The notes beneath the pieces were generated by a model, which was given only the letters and a program-made list of their open reading frames with translations, was not told the origin of the DNA and made no database searches. The position numbers were made by a program, and so were the translations under genes. Positions 1 through 11,760 of a stretch of 64,000 nucleotides of DNA are shown here, piece after piece; the first letter of the stretch is position 1, and the number at the start of each line of letters is the position of its first letter. Location: the NCBI RefSeq assembly GCF_949628215.1, contig NC_134276.1, positions 5,855,690 to 5,919,689 on the forward strand. Direction: 5' to 3'. Source of the stretch: Phalacrocorax aristotelis. Lineage: Eukaryota; Chordata; Aves; Suliformes; Phalacrocoracidae.

Positions 1-914
1 ACAAAGCCAGTTCCTGCCAGCTCCAGGATGGGCCTACCACTGCCCAAAGCTGAGCCCATCAGCAATCCTGGTGGCACCTCTGTGATAACATATTGAAGAA
101 AGTCTAAAAAATACTGCACAGCATTTGTGAAAAAATGTGAGAGAAACAATCCCGCAGACAGCAAGGTCAGTGAAGACGGAGGGGGAGGAGGTGCTCCAGG
201 CACCGGAGCAGAGATTCCCCTGCAGCCCGTGGTGAAGACCATGGTGAGGCAGGCTGTGCCCCTGCAGCCCGTGGAGGATCCGAGAGCAGAGCAGGGGGAT
301 ATGCCCTGAAGAAGGCTGCAGACTGCAGAGAGGAACCCATGAAGGAACAGGTTTTCTGACAGGAGTTCTGGCCCATAGGACACCCATGCTGGAGCAGTCT
401 GTTCCTGAAGGACTGCACCCTTTGGAAAGTACCCATGCTGGAGCAGTTCTTGAAGTGCAGCATGTGGGAAGGAGCCACGTTGGAGAAGTACATGGAGGAC
501 TGTACCTCCTGGGAGGGACCCAGAGCAAGGGAAGAGCATGAGGAGGAAGAGATAGCCAAGATGAAGTGTTATGGACTGACTGCAACCTCTATTCCCCACC
601 CTCCTGTGTCAATTTGAGGGGAGGAGGTAGAAGTGAAATTGAGTCTGGGAAGGATGGGATGTGGAGGAAAGGTGGTTTTAGTCTTGTTTTTGTTTCCCAC
701 TATCCTACTCTGTTATTTATTGGCAAAAAGTTAAATTAATCTTTCCCAAGTCAAGTTTGTTTTGCCTCTCTCGGTAATTGATGAGCAATCTCAAGGTCCT
801 TACCTTGACCCACAAGCTTTTTCATGTTATTTGCTCCCCATATCCTGCTGAGTAGGGGGAATGAGACAGTAGCTTGGTAGGCACCGGGCAGCCAGCCAAG
901 GTTAATCCACCACA
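1..914 (+). mobile_element. Avian ERV LTR, 3' portion, cut by window start
   Basis: This segment matches, from memory, a widespread avian endogenous retrovirus LTR. The 3' end has the typical order: an AT-rich stretch with a decayed polyadenylation region near 720-740, then a G-rich piece, then an end at ATCCACCACA (905-914) giving the expected terminal CA. The middle holds imperfect 40-50 bp tandem units. CCCCTGCAGCCCGTGG occurs at 217-232 and again at 259-274, and CCCATGCTGGAGCAG at 383-397 and 432-446. The 5' end lies outside the window, so it cannot be said whether this is a solo LTR. No internal gag, pol or env sequence follows it. Open frames on both strands here (such as 34-585 minus) are by-products of the GC-rich repeat units. 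The family assignment is from memory; the strand follows the position of the 3' terminal CA. Confidence 0.8.
217..446. repeat. Degenerate 40-50 bp minisatellite inside the LTR
   Basis: Repeated cores are visible: CCCCTGCAGCCCGTGG at 217 and 259 (spacing 42) and CCCATGCTGGAGCAG at 383 and 432 (spacing 49). Similar but weaker units continue to about 530. Such units are a normal part of this LTR family and vary in number between copies. Confidence 0.75.
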
Positions 915-3900
915 ACCCTTCTCTGCCAAGGTCAATCTGGCAGAAATTCTCTTTTCTAGGAAGTGTTCATAAACACCCAAAATGACAAAGTATAAAACAC
1001 CCCAGCCAGCCCTCAGATGGTCAGGTTTATACCATTCCCACCCCCAGTCCCAACAATCATGCAAAATCTTATCTTTAAATATATATATTAACTGCTTGTA
1101 CCTTTTTAATATAGGCTTCTCAAAGTAGAGACAATTTACTTTATGTACTGTGGTTCTATATATGTAGTAACAAATAAAATAAAACTGCTGAACTCAATTC
1201 TAATAGACAAAGCTAAAGATTCAACATATGTAATTAAGCCAAGTCCTTCTATAGGCTTATCTACAAGTGTTCATCCAACCCTAGTATCTTTAACTTGTTG
1301 CTACAAAGTCAGTGCATTCAGTATTGACCAGGGGGAGGAATTGCATTTGGCCACATCAGCATGCCACAACAGGAGATAGAAAATCATAGTAAATCTCAGA
1401 GATACGATATTTACTCCGTTACACAAGAGTGCATCATTACATTACTTTACATTGATTGAGTCTAGCAACATCGGACAGGAAAGGAGTTCCTAAGCCACCA
1501 AATGAATTTTTTTCTGCCATTATCACGGAGAACTGCATCACATAGTTTTGGGGGGGTTTGTGTTTGGTTTGGGTTTTTATGCTTTTCATTCTCCATCCTA
1601 AAGCTAGTAAAATTTTTATTCCTACCACTCTGAACAAAATTCTGTCCTATTGACATCAGTGCTAGTGCTACCATTGACTTCAGTGGATCACTTCTAGATC
1701 CAGAAAGGCACAAAGAAATAGTAGGAGTGAGGTAGGACAAGTGGTATTTATTACTGCAAAACCATTTCAAAAATAAGCGATAAATATAAATGGGAACTTC
1801 ATGAACACATAAAAAGTGAACAGATGAATTGATAAGAAATGTCAAATCTATTTTTATATTATTGTTCCTAGTAATAAAGAGAAGGAAGAGAAATGGTGAA
1901 AGAGTATATTTGAACAGAATAGTTTTTCAGGTGTTCTTAAAACCTTAACCAAAGCAGACACAAAATAAGCTTTAGAATTACCATAATGAAAATTACTTGT
2001 TTTGCCAAGAATAATTATGATCCTATCCCAAAACCCAGAGGACAAACAAATACTGAAGAAAGAGACCTAGAATGTGTAATAACAGAGATTTTAAGCAGAA
2101 AATATGATATTGTTTAAGCATTTCACTTGAAAATGATACTTGATCACATTCAGAAATGCAATTACTTCCTTACTTGGAAACTGATACCGGTATTTTCTCA
2201 GCAAGCTGTACCTCAGGAAGAAAGTGGAATTATAAATGGCTGTAATCCCATGACTTAAGAAGAGTAAAATATGTAGTGTACCTATTGGTTGGCAAGTGCC
2301 CTCTGTGGAGAAAGTGACCGAATCTTCTTCATGGTATTCCTTCTCTCACAGAAATTCAAGTTCTGACCCTGAAGGAAGATTGTAGCTCATAAGGTTGCCT
2401 AGATTTGTATTTATTAGCTGAATGGTGTACTTCAAACATTCTTCAGAAGCTTTCCTTGGTTTTTGGTTTTTTTTGGTTTGGTTTTGTTTTTTCTTTCAGT
2501 TGTTTTTGCTTTGTTATTAATTAAAAGAGAGGTTTATAACTTAAAACTACATATAAATGGTTCTATAGAGCATTAATCTAATCTACATAGGTACCCTGGA
2601 ATCTGCAAATTCCTTATGCTGTCAACATTCTCATGATGTATGGAAATAAGATAACTCCTTTTCAGGAACAAAGAACTGATGTACAAAAAACAGCATCTAA
2701 GAATCTGCCTGCCCAAGGTTGGTACAGCATGACGAAGGTAGTCAGGCACTCGGGAATTGCTAGCCACACCTGCAGTAGGATACACTGAGGAAGCAACAGG
2801 AAAGAAAGAGAGAACAAAGACTGTGGGTCTTCCTTTGAGTTGAGTATCTTGCCTGTTCATCCACAAAGCTGCATTTATTCTTATTTTCATGCTCTGGCCC
2901 AAAAAATATTAAAAAAAAAGAACCAGAAAACTTTAGGAAGATCACAGGCTCATTTATCCCATGCCATTCTTTGATTCAAAGGAGTTAACATGCACCAGCC
3001 AAGCACTGCAAGAACTGTAAGAACTTTTCTCAAGATGAACTTTGTTAGAGTGAAATAATTTTTCCAAATCTCCTAAATAAACCACCAGCTCAGAAAGCAG
3101 TTGGTTTCCTACAAAGGCGTACGCACAGATCCTCCACTCCCTTCTCCAAGAGCATATACCGAGCAGAGGACCACTGGGATCTTCTGCTGCCTGAAGGAGC
3201 AAAGGGCGGGCAATGTGAGGTCGCTGCAGTAAGCAGTGTGCTTCAGTCACTTGTTGCAGTCTTTGCAAGCAAATGCGATTTATGGATGCCTGGAGGCTAT
3301 TCGAACCAGGGGAACGTAACCAGCACACCTTGGAGTGATGTACAAGTGTCTTTAAACTACACACCTCTTATCTGCCACACTAGGGTGTTGGTTTCTTTTT
3401 CCCCAAGTTTGCAATAGACAAAACCAGCCCTACTTACCTCTTACCCATTAGACTCAAGTAAAATACCTAATTTAAGGTGAGAAAGAATCAGACCCACTAC
3501 AAGCTCCATAGTTCCACAGAAAACCAAGCAAAGCATAATTTAGTGCAAAACTAGGCCTTTTACAATTGCAGACAAGCTTTATACATTTCAAGACCCCGAT
3601 TCCCTACTGCATTACTCAGCAATACTGCAGTCAAACAGCAAAACACAGCTGAGAGTCATTCCTAGGTGTTGTGTTAGCTCCATAGAACATGCCTTAACAA
3701 GTCAGTCCCTAATGGTTTTATACACCATGTGCTACAAAGTGGAGACACTGAGGGCCAGCAGGTTAACATTAATCAATTTTTCACGGACAACTTCATGAAG
3801 TGATACCACTGATATTAGTTAAATAGCTCACAGAAATGACCAGTGCAGCAGAGGGGTCTCTGCAGTATTAGACCAGGTACTTTAACAGAACTGTGAAACG

Positions 3901-6595
3901 TTTTGTGAGACTCCTTGCTGCCTGGCACCTTGATTAGCCATTTACACCTGAGCTTAGGGACTGTAAACAGCTGTAAAATCAGACCTCGCCATTCATACAG
4001 GAGTAGCATTTTATATCAGTAACTGGAGTGGAAAGAGCTGCAGATTCAGACGTTACGAGCTTATACAATTTTTTTCTTTTACCTACCAGATAATTGGAAG
4101 AACAGAGCCGAACAGTTTGTGTTTAATCATATCAGAGACATTGTAGTTCTCTAGTGATTTAACTCCTCCCTTCTAAGCAACCGGCGTTGAACATATGCTA
4201 AAACTGCAACATCACTGACGCCATTCTTAATAGCCTCCTCTGTTACTAAGAAGTCTCTTTATGAGCATTGCTGTGCTGTACGAGGACCCAGACTCTCAAG
4301 CCCCATGCTGGGCTATTCCACTACCTGTTTATTACATGTAATTAGAGAATGCAACACTGACTTGAAAGTGCTGGAATGCCTTGAAAAGCACAAATATATT
4401 ACTTCTCTGTTTGTGAGCACATAGGCAGTAAGCTCTATAATTTTCTTAATTGTCTTAGACCTTTTTTGTGGTTGTTGATTCTTTTTCTCGAGTAAATGAA
4501 CATGAATCTCCTACAAAAATAAGAAATACCAGCTTTATGCTTGAGCTTTCCGTTCTCCTTTCTGGTATAAAGCTAGCAGGAAAATACCATGCTTGTGAGA
4601 ATAGGTGTGCAAAAGCACACATATATTCCCATATTTTATTTTCTTCAGAGCAAACATGATGAGAAACAAATACATAAGAAAATGTAATGAGTTAGGCAGG
4701 CTTGGAGGGTTTCTAAGAACATTTCTTTTTTTTTATTATAGACCATCTAGAAGTCTGTTTAAAACTTCATAAGGGAGCTGCAAGGGCTCCAAAGGACTTT
4801 TAATAGAGCCAGGTTTATATACTTTGGTACGACAGTGTCGGCCTAAAAGTGAATGCACGTGTAATCCCAATGACTTTATGACCTACTTAAATTTTCATAA
4901 TAGTATAAAGGATGCTTACTACACATGTCAGTCAGTCTGAGATCTCTGCACACGTACCTACATTTACGTGTGTGAATGTGAAGACAAGATGAATATTTTC
5001 AGTGAAATTCTGTGGCAATATATGGATACATCTGATGGAAGGATACCCCCAAAAACAGCAATCTCTAAGGGAAGAACCTATAAAATGGTGCATAATTTAG
5101 ACAGTTAAGTGCAGGACGGTAAGGAGACATGAATGTTACAGGACCAGAACAAGTGGTTACTCACTTCTAGAAGGATGCACTTTTTCAGACCCTAAACAAA
5201 AAAGCCCAACCCAAAACTGTTAAGGAGTATAAGCAGTGTTGCTTTTAAATGAGGCCAGTTTTTAACAATCTTTTTCAGAGTGAGGAGAGTTTGTGTGCAC
5301 ACACGTAATTTTCTGATACCATTCCTTACTTCCTAGCATAGGTACCAACACGCCTGTGTGTTCTTTGGTCATCTCTATTTGCCATCTGGTTGGTAGCAGT
5401 GATTGATTACTAATGTTATAAGAAAAATGTCAAAGAAGGTCCTTTCAGAAACCACCAATGCAACAGCATGCACAAAGCTATGCATCAAGCACTGTCAGAA
5501 ACCTAAGATGGCAAAAATAAATGACATCCAAAAATACCTTTTTAAGTACATGGGACTACATACATAGGATGCTACCCCAAAGGCAGGATACTCTTGAAAA
5601 TGTAGTATTTTAGTAAAACTATGTTAGCCCCAGAAAACACGGGCCATCACCCATATAGGAACCTTGCTGTAGATCCCAATTCTTCTGTCCCTTTCATCTC
5701 ACATATAGACGTCTGAATCACAGGTGAATAATATGGCAGAAGAATTCCACCTCTGGTGTCAGTAAGAAGGGATACCATACTGAAATTTTGATGCCCAGTT
5801 CATATGATGACCTGGACATGATAGGGTACCACATAAGGTACAAATTCCAGGTTTGCTTCTTTCCTTTTGCTATGCCTTTGTATTGTCTATATAGGGATTT
5901 CAAACTCACAGCTCCTATGAAAGTGTCATCCCATATATCCTCAGCTCATATATCCAAGCTCACTACAAGTCACAACCCTCCATTCAGCTATCATTCTATT
6001 TTCTGCTCATCACTACGCAATCCAAGGCCTGAGCAGGTAGATCATGACATCTGTAGTTTTCCCATGTATAACAGCATTACAGCTTCCTCTGTTCTCATTG
6101 CCTGTTACTTCTGACTCTGAATAACTACTTTGAATGAGAATCAGGTTTCAGATTAATGAAAGCACCTTCTAACACTGAGCGTTTTTATAGGGTTATGGCT
6201 AATGGTGGAGAGAAAGTGGGACATAATGGAATAACTTCAACATGCATCACCCCTCCATGCCACTGGAATGATATTTCCATGACATCCTTCTTCTATATTA
6301 CATAACTGGTAGTTGAAGAATCTATAAAAAATACAAGGAGGCAGGAAACACCATAGAGCTGACTGAAAATGCCAAACACAAAATATCTTTTCTTCTTCCA
6401 ATTATTGAAGTTCCGTTTGGGGAGGTAGGTCAAAATGTTGTTTAAATAAATTAACTTTCACAGACATACTATTCCATCAAAAGAAATGTTATATCCTCTT
6501 GCTGTCATGACTGAGGATCCGTCTTGACTAATACAACCTCTCTTTTTCCAGTCAGCTCTTAGAAAATGTTTTAAAATACTTTAAAACTTTCCTGT
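915..6595. other. Unannotated AT-rich sequence
   Basis: I see no gene here. The stretch holds T/G-rich low-complexity tracts at 1546-1578 and 2455-2513 and an A/C-rich tract at about 5198-5216. A less AT-rich interval at 2954-3364 has a 136-codon minus-strand frame, but it shows no recognisable domain and no flanking gene structure. Around 1640-1690 there is a trace of a short motif (ATTGACTTCAGTGG) that resembles a very old dispersed repeat of archosaurs; this is a weak resemblance. The remainder looks like unique non-coding DNA. Confidence 0.6.
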
Positions 6596-6600
6596 CCTGT

Positions 6601-6657
6601 CCACCAAGACCCCCAGATCCCTTTCAACAGAGCTGCTTTCCAGCCAGGTGGATCCCA
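6601..6657 (-). mobile_element. Short inverted CR1 piece (left arm of inverted repeat)
   Basis: The 57 bases are the reverse complement, with a handful of mismatches, of 6668-6724, which lies just downstream across a 10-base spacer (6658-6667). Both arms contain the CR1 segment that reads GGAAAGGGACCTGGGGGTC on the CR1 sense strand. The arrangement is an inverted duplication of the 5' boundary of the neighbouring CR1. That is expected when reverse transcription of a LINE switches strand or is primed twice during integration. Confidence 0.75.
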
Positions 6658-6667
6658 CAGTACAGAC

Positions 6668-7384
6668 TGGGATCCACCTGGCTGGAGAGCAGCTCTGTGG
6701 AAAGGGACCTGGGGGTCGTGGTGGGCAGGAAGCTCAACATGAGCAAACAGTGGCTGCTGCGGCCAAGAAGGCCAACAGGATACTGGGTTGCATCAAAAAG
6801 GGCATCGCCAGCAGAGATAAAGAAGTAGTTATCCCACTCTACTCAGCGCTTGTCAGGCCACACCTGGAGCACTGTGTGCAGTTCTGGTCCCCGCTGTACA
6901 AAAAGGATGTGGCCAGGCTGGAAGGGGTCCAGAGAAGGGCCACCAGGATGATCAGAGGACTGGGAAGCTGCCATACGAGGACAGGCTGGGAGAGCTGGGT
7001 TTGTTCAGCCTTGAGAAAAGGAGGCTTAAAAGGGATCTCATCACCATGTACCAGTACTTAAGGGGTAGCTACAAAGAAGATGGAGACTCCCTTTTTACAC
7101 GGAGTCCCATGGGGAGGACAAGGGGGATGGACACAAGTTGCTCTTGGGGAGATTCCGATTGGACACCAGAGGAAAATTTTTCACACTGAGGACAGTCACC
7201 ATTGAATAATCTCCCCAGGGAAGTGGTTGACTCGGTCACGTTGGACACCTTCAAGAGTCGTCTGGACAGGGTGCTGGGCCATCTTGTCTAGACTGTGCTC
7301 TTCCTAGAAAGGTTGGGCTAGATGATCCCTGAGGTCCCTTCCCACCTGGGATTCTGTGATTCCAACCTGGCATTCTGTGATTCC
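6668..7384 (+). mobile_element. CR1 LINE, 5'-truncated 3' end
   Basis: This is the 3' end of a CR1 non-LTR retrotransposon, covering the end of ORF2 and the 3' untranslated region. The frame beginning near 6648 still reads recognisable C-terminal ORF2 residues, such as [20 protein letters not shown] and [21 protein letters not shown] second frame from 7001 continues after a frameshift. The element ends in the CR1-type tail, with ATTCTGTG units near 7350 and 7372. It is 5'-truncated, as most CR1 copies are, and cannot move by itself. It directly adjoins another CR1 3' end on its right side. Confidence 0.93.
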
Positions 7385-7907
7385 CCCTGTATTTGAATAC
7401 TGTGTTCAGTTTTGGGCCCCTCATTGCAAGAAAGATTCATTAAGGTGCTGAAGTGCATCCAAAGAAGAGCAACGAAGCTGGGGAAGGGTCTGGAGAACAA
7501 TTCTTATGAGGAGCAGTTGATGGAACTGGGGTTGTTTAGCCTGGAAGGAGGAGGCTGTGGGGAGACCTTATCGCTCTCTACAGCCATGTGGTGGATGATT
7601 GTAGCAAGGTGGGGGCTGGTCTCTTCTCCCAAGTTACTAGTGATAGAACAAGAGGAAATGGCCTCAACCTGTATCAGGGGAGGTTTAGATTGGATATTAG
7701 GGAAAATATCATCCTTGAAAGGGTTGTCAAGCATAGGAACAGGCTTCCCAGCAAGGTGGTAGAGTCAGTATCCCTGGAATTATTTAAAAGATGTGTAGAC
7801 GTGGTGCTTAGGGACACAGTTTAGTGATGGACTTGACAGTGTCAGGTTAATGCTTGGACTAGATGATCTTAAAGACCTTTTCCAACCTAAATGATTTTGT
7901 GATTCTA
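7385..7907 (+). mobile_element. Second CR1 LINE 3' end, head-to-tail with the first
   Basis: This is another 5'-truncated CR1 3' end. It starts with the segment that reads GTTCAGTTTTGGGCCCCTCA, runs through a broken ORF2 C-terminus (frames at 7412-7762 and 7588-7824) and ends with TGATTTTGTGATTCT at about 7892-7906. It is of a different CR1 subtype from the copy at 6668-7384 but closely resembles the copy at 50185-50690; both share GATGGAACTGGGGTTGTTTA. It carries frameshifts and stops and is inactive. Confidence 0.92.
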
Positions 7908-10900
7908 AAAATTATGATATTTAGTTTGGGGTCTGATCCTGCACTCACTTTCCCTAACCTTCCCCTTTTATGATGCTAAGGTATTAACTGTATTTAGTTT
8001 TCAAAATGGGAAAATAAGAAAAATCAAAGCCTTGAAAAAAGGTTGCCTAGATATGCATCTCGTTTGTGTCTAAACATGAGCCAGGTCTTAAAATTCAGAG
8101 GGAGCCAAGTTTTGAAGAGGAAAGGACCAAATTAAGTTCAACACTATATCTAAGCTAAAAGGCTGGTATTGCTGGACTTCAAGCAAAGTAGAGAAAGAAA
8201 ATTGACAGTTCCAGATGCATTCTTCTTTAAATTTGAGCTCTTTAAAGTTCGCATCACATAGGTGACTAAGTGGCAGAAGGTTGACTTACAATCTTTGCAG
8301 ATGCCAATTGTTTCCCTCAAGAGTTTTTCTTTTCTGTTTCTTTCTTTGCTTTTTTCTTTTCCTTCCCCGCCTTCCCCTGCCCCCCCCAGATTGTATAAAT
8401 CAATGCTTATTCCAAACATGAAAAGCTTTGTTTTGAAAAACAGTTAAGGTTGCCAAGGAAACTACAGTGATGTCACTCTCACATCATATACAAAACCTAT
8501 ACACTTTATGGCAAGAAAACAAATAGTTAAAGGCATTATAAATCTTATACTGACAAAGCAATGAACACGTGCATTATTTTCCTTGGGAATATAGAAATGG
8601 AAAGACAAGGCCTCTGTTTCTAAGAATCCAGGAACACGGGGTTTCCCTTTGTAAGCTAACAGTAAATTCCTTTTAGCTATAAGCTATGAATAGATGCTTT
8701 TTCCAAGCTTCTGCCTGCCAGAAATATGTTCAGAAGAACTTAAAAATTCAATGTTTTTAAAAAATGACCACCCAGCTAGAGAGAGGCCGTCTTTGCTTTG
8801 TTCAGGAATGCTGTGAATATGCTTTGATTATGAAAATTAAGCCCAAGGCATCTCAAGCTGTGCAGCGAAACTGGGCTGCCCATGTTGCCTTAAATTAGAG
8901 CCCAAACTTGAAAATATTGATATTATGCCTGATCTTGTTCCCACTCAAGTGGGTGGTGAAAGAAAAATCCGACTGACTTCAAAGAGAGAAATGTTATGCC
9001 CACACTTCCTACCAAAATCTATGACAGCAAGATTACTTCAAAATGCAGCAGTATTTTCCATTGCTGTAGGGCAGTAGTTAAACCACTGTGATTGTCTAAG
9101 ACAATGTTATAGGAGGAGAAGAAAATTAAATTTTAACCGTTACTGCATTTATGGAAGGAGTAATGCCTTTCCATTATAGTTCTGAAGAATATGCACAACC
9201 CTCAAGGTCTTTGTTGCACCATTTCCCATGTTTCCCAGATGTTTGCTGAGGGAAAAAGTATTATTTGTGTGGACTTTTCACTGAAGCTTACCCACATTTC
9301 ATTCCTGTATCCCAGTCTTGGTTGAAATATTTAAACCCTTTTCTACTTCAGCTCTTCCTTATATGATATTTGTTCCCATCCAGTCTCAGCTGCTGACCTC
9401 TTCTGCTTATATTATTATTCCTTTTATCTCTTCCCTCTGCATTTAGCCTTGGTTTTTAACTTCAGATCCAAAGAACCAAGCCTTTACTCCAACCTTTGCT
9501 CTATTCCCCTTTCAGCTCTAACCTCCTTCAAAAAATTATTAGACAATAGATTTTGCCCACCTTTTACCCACTCAGACATCCTACTGGTTGGACTGTTTGA
9601 CGACTGGTAATTTTTCTGATGACAATAATGCATAGAGGTTGTACATGATAAGCTGATGTGAGGCTTAGTGATATCTGTGCTGTCCTAAATATCAGTGGCA
9701 CTTTAGTTCTATGTCTCATTCCATCCTTAAATTTCTCCTTTGGTTTGCTTTCACATCTGACTTTCCTAGGACTTCCATGGGTTCTTTCAAACAGTACTAA
9801 TATTTCCACTGAAGCAGAGGTAGGATCACCTTTTTCTTATGTTTTGAGGAGAGTTACCAATATGCACTGGCAGTATTGCTGGACTAATATACACAACAGA
9901 TTCCTGTGGGTTTAAACTTCTGTTGTAATGGAGGTCAAGAGCAGAGCCCTCATCACAATGTTGCACTACAATTTGTTTATGGCTCTGCTCCTTTCCTCTT
10001 TCTTAAAATCCTCTCTTGTATTTCCTGTGCTAGGGGCTTGCTGAGTGGTGGCAGCCTGCAGAAGAAAGGCTTCCTGGAGTCAGAAGTGCTGAGGCTATTG
10101 CAGTTGGATCAGATATTTCTGGAGGTTTAGAGGCAGTCGTTTTCATGTTGTTTTTACTTAGGTTTGTTCTTTTTTTAAAAGTATTATTGTCAAAGTAACT
10201 CAGGATGTTAAAAACAATAATTGCCATTAATTTGTTAATTTAGAGCGTTTTTAGGCAGCCACAAAGGTGTCAAAGACATTTGTTTAAGAAGTACACACAG
10301 TGCATTTCTAGGCCGGAGCAAGACCTGAAGCTAATGACACATTATTTTTCAGCAGCATATATGAACTTTTGGCTTGGCAATTAACATCACAAAAGACAAC
10401 GTTGCTTACCAGACATGGTAAATAAACTATGTGTTGACCCAAACCTGCTATGGGTTAAGAGAATTATGTTCTTTTCCTATCTTTGAAGTGTCTTCATAAA
10501 TAATGGCCTTGTTTGTGCTTAACCTCCACCCCAAAGAGCCAAACAGAAGTCAAACTTATGCTTACTGTTTGTTCAACTCTTTAGTTGTTTGTGGAAGGAG
10601 ATCAGCAGATCTATGCAGGAAGATGCTTTAGCAGTGCTTTCTACCCTATGCCAAAATACATAACACTCAGATCACAAATAGTAAAATAAAATAAGCTGTT
10701 GATGATGGACTTTTCTATACGGTGACGAGGATTACAGATCACAATCATTGATTTCTAGTGAGTCAGTAAAATGACCATATAAAACAGGATAACTAAGAGC
10801 AAATGATAATGAAAAAGGCTTGGTGCTGAAAAAAAATATAGCAATTAAAATGACTGGATGCAAAGCACAAATGACAAAGAAACTAACTAGAAATGCACTA

Positions 10901-10916
10901 TCCTTCTGAATATGAA
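7908..10916. other. Unannotated sequence with pyrimidine-rich block
   Basis: No gene is seen. A C/T-rich stretch on the plus strand runs from about 8325 to 8390 and a longer one from about 9335 to 9535. Around 8925-8985 the order CCTGATCTTGTTCCCACTCA followed by ACTGACTTCAA resembles a very old dispersed archosaur repeat, with weak support. The part from about 10230 to 10640 is described separately as a candidate conserved block. Confidence 0.55.
10230..10640. other. Candidate conserved non-coding block
   Basis: This block has no recognisable repeat, balanced complexity and several transcription-factor-like cores, for example ACAAAGGTGTCAAAG near 10261 and repeated TAAT/ATTA cores such as CAATTAACATCAC near 10378. 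Such texture is typical of conserved regulatory DNA in vertebrate gene deserts. No alignment was possible, so conservation is inferred only from appearance. Confidence 0.25.
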
Positions 10917-11200
10917 ATCATAGAATCACGGAATGGCTTGGGTTGGAAAGGACCTTTAAAGGTCATCAAGTCCAACCCCCCTGCAGTGAGCAGGGACATC
11001 CTCAACTTGATCAGGTTGCTCAGAGCCTGTCCAACCTGACCTGGAATGTTTCCAAGGATGGGGCATCGACCACCTCTCTGGGCAGCCTCTGCCAGTATTT
11101 CACCACCTTCACTGTAAAAAATTTATTCCTTATATCTAGTTTGAGTACCATTACTGAAAATTTTAGTTCCAGCTCATGTATCCTGCTCCACAAGAACTGA
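10917..11200 (-). mobile_element. CR1 LINE 3' end, minus strand
   Basis: The plus strand begins with ATCATAGAATCACGGAATGG, the reverse complement of the CR1 tail. It continues with TTGGAAAGGACCTTTAAAGG and TCATCAAGTCCAACCCCC, which is the standard layout of an antisense CR1 3' untranslated region. Similarity runs through TCTCTGGGCAGCCTCTGCCA and fades at about 11200. The minus-strand frame 11241-11020 is a remnant of the ORF2 C-terminus. The 5' limit is approximate. Confidence 0.92.
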
Positions 11201-11689
11201 AACATGGCTACTGGACATGTTTCTACATCCAGTAGATGCATTCAGTAGTTGCATCAATTTATATATCTCAAATGTACACAGATTTCTGGTTATGAAATGC
11301 TGTCACTTGTACCAGGATATTCCTTTCCTTAGGTTACATTAAAAAAAAAATAATCAAGTCTCCAGTTTAGAGCATGAATTTAAGAGACACTTAAGAGAAA
11401 TTCCTGAGTTCTTCTTAAAGTACATCTACTCAGATGGAGTCTTGACACATGGAGCTACTGGATGAATTACCTATAGCAGTTTACGTTTATTCACTCCAGA
11501 TTTGTTTGATCAATGCAGATGAAGTGCAGCATTGTGTAAAAGGCAATGGAGCTGTCAATAGTGATGTATTTAGTAGGGGAAAGTCAATAGAGTTATGTGA
11601 AATGTTACTGACTGATATACATTTCACCAGATGCTTGAGTTGTTCGATCTGTGTTTTATACAGAAACCCTGTATATATCAAAAAGGCGG

Positions 11690-11760
11690 TCCGGAGGGCA
11701 AGGTGTTGAGCTGGGACTGAAGGAGATCTGACTCCAGCTGCTGGATTCGCTGCAGTATGC
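11690..11760 (+). repeat. Possible ancient tRNA-type SINE trace
   Basis: The order GGCAAGGTGTTGAGCTGGGA, followed by CTGAAGGAGATCTGACTCCA, resembles the tRNA-related head of MIR-like ancient SINEs (a word such as 'gagctgggactcaggagacctg'). The match is short and diverged and no clear 3' part follows. A repeat search with MIR and CORE-SINE consensus sequences would decide. Confidence 0.3.

Noticed and set aside
34..585. 183-codon minus-strand frame, and overlapping frames at 127-309 and 167-559
   Set aside because: They lie within the LTR minisatellite. The GC-rich units lack stops in several frames at once, and the translation has low complexity without domain features.
2954..3364. 136-codon minus-strand frame
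   Set aside because: No recognisable domain, no convincing promoter or splice context, and isolated from any gene. Possibly a chance frame in a less AT-rich patch.
6648..7061. 137-codon frame as a host gene
   Set aside because: The protein is the C-terminus of CR1 ORF2 and the DNA ends in a CR1 tail, so it is a LINE remnant.
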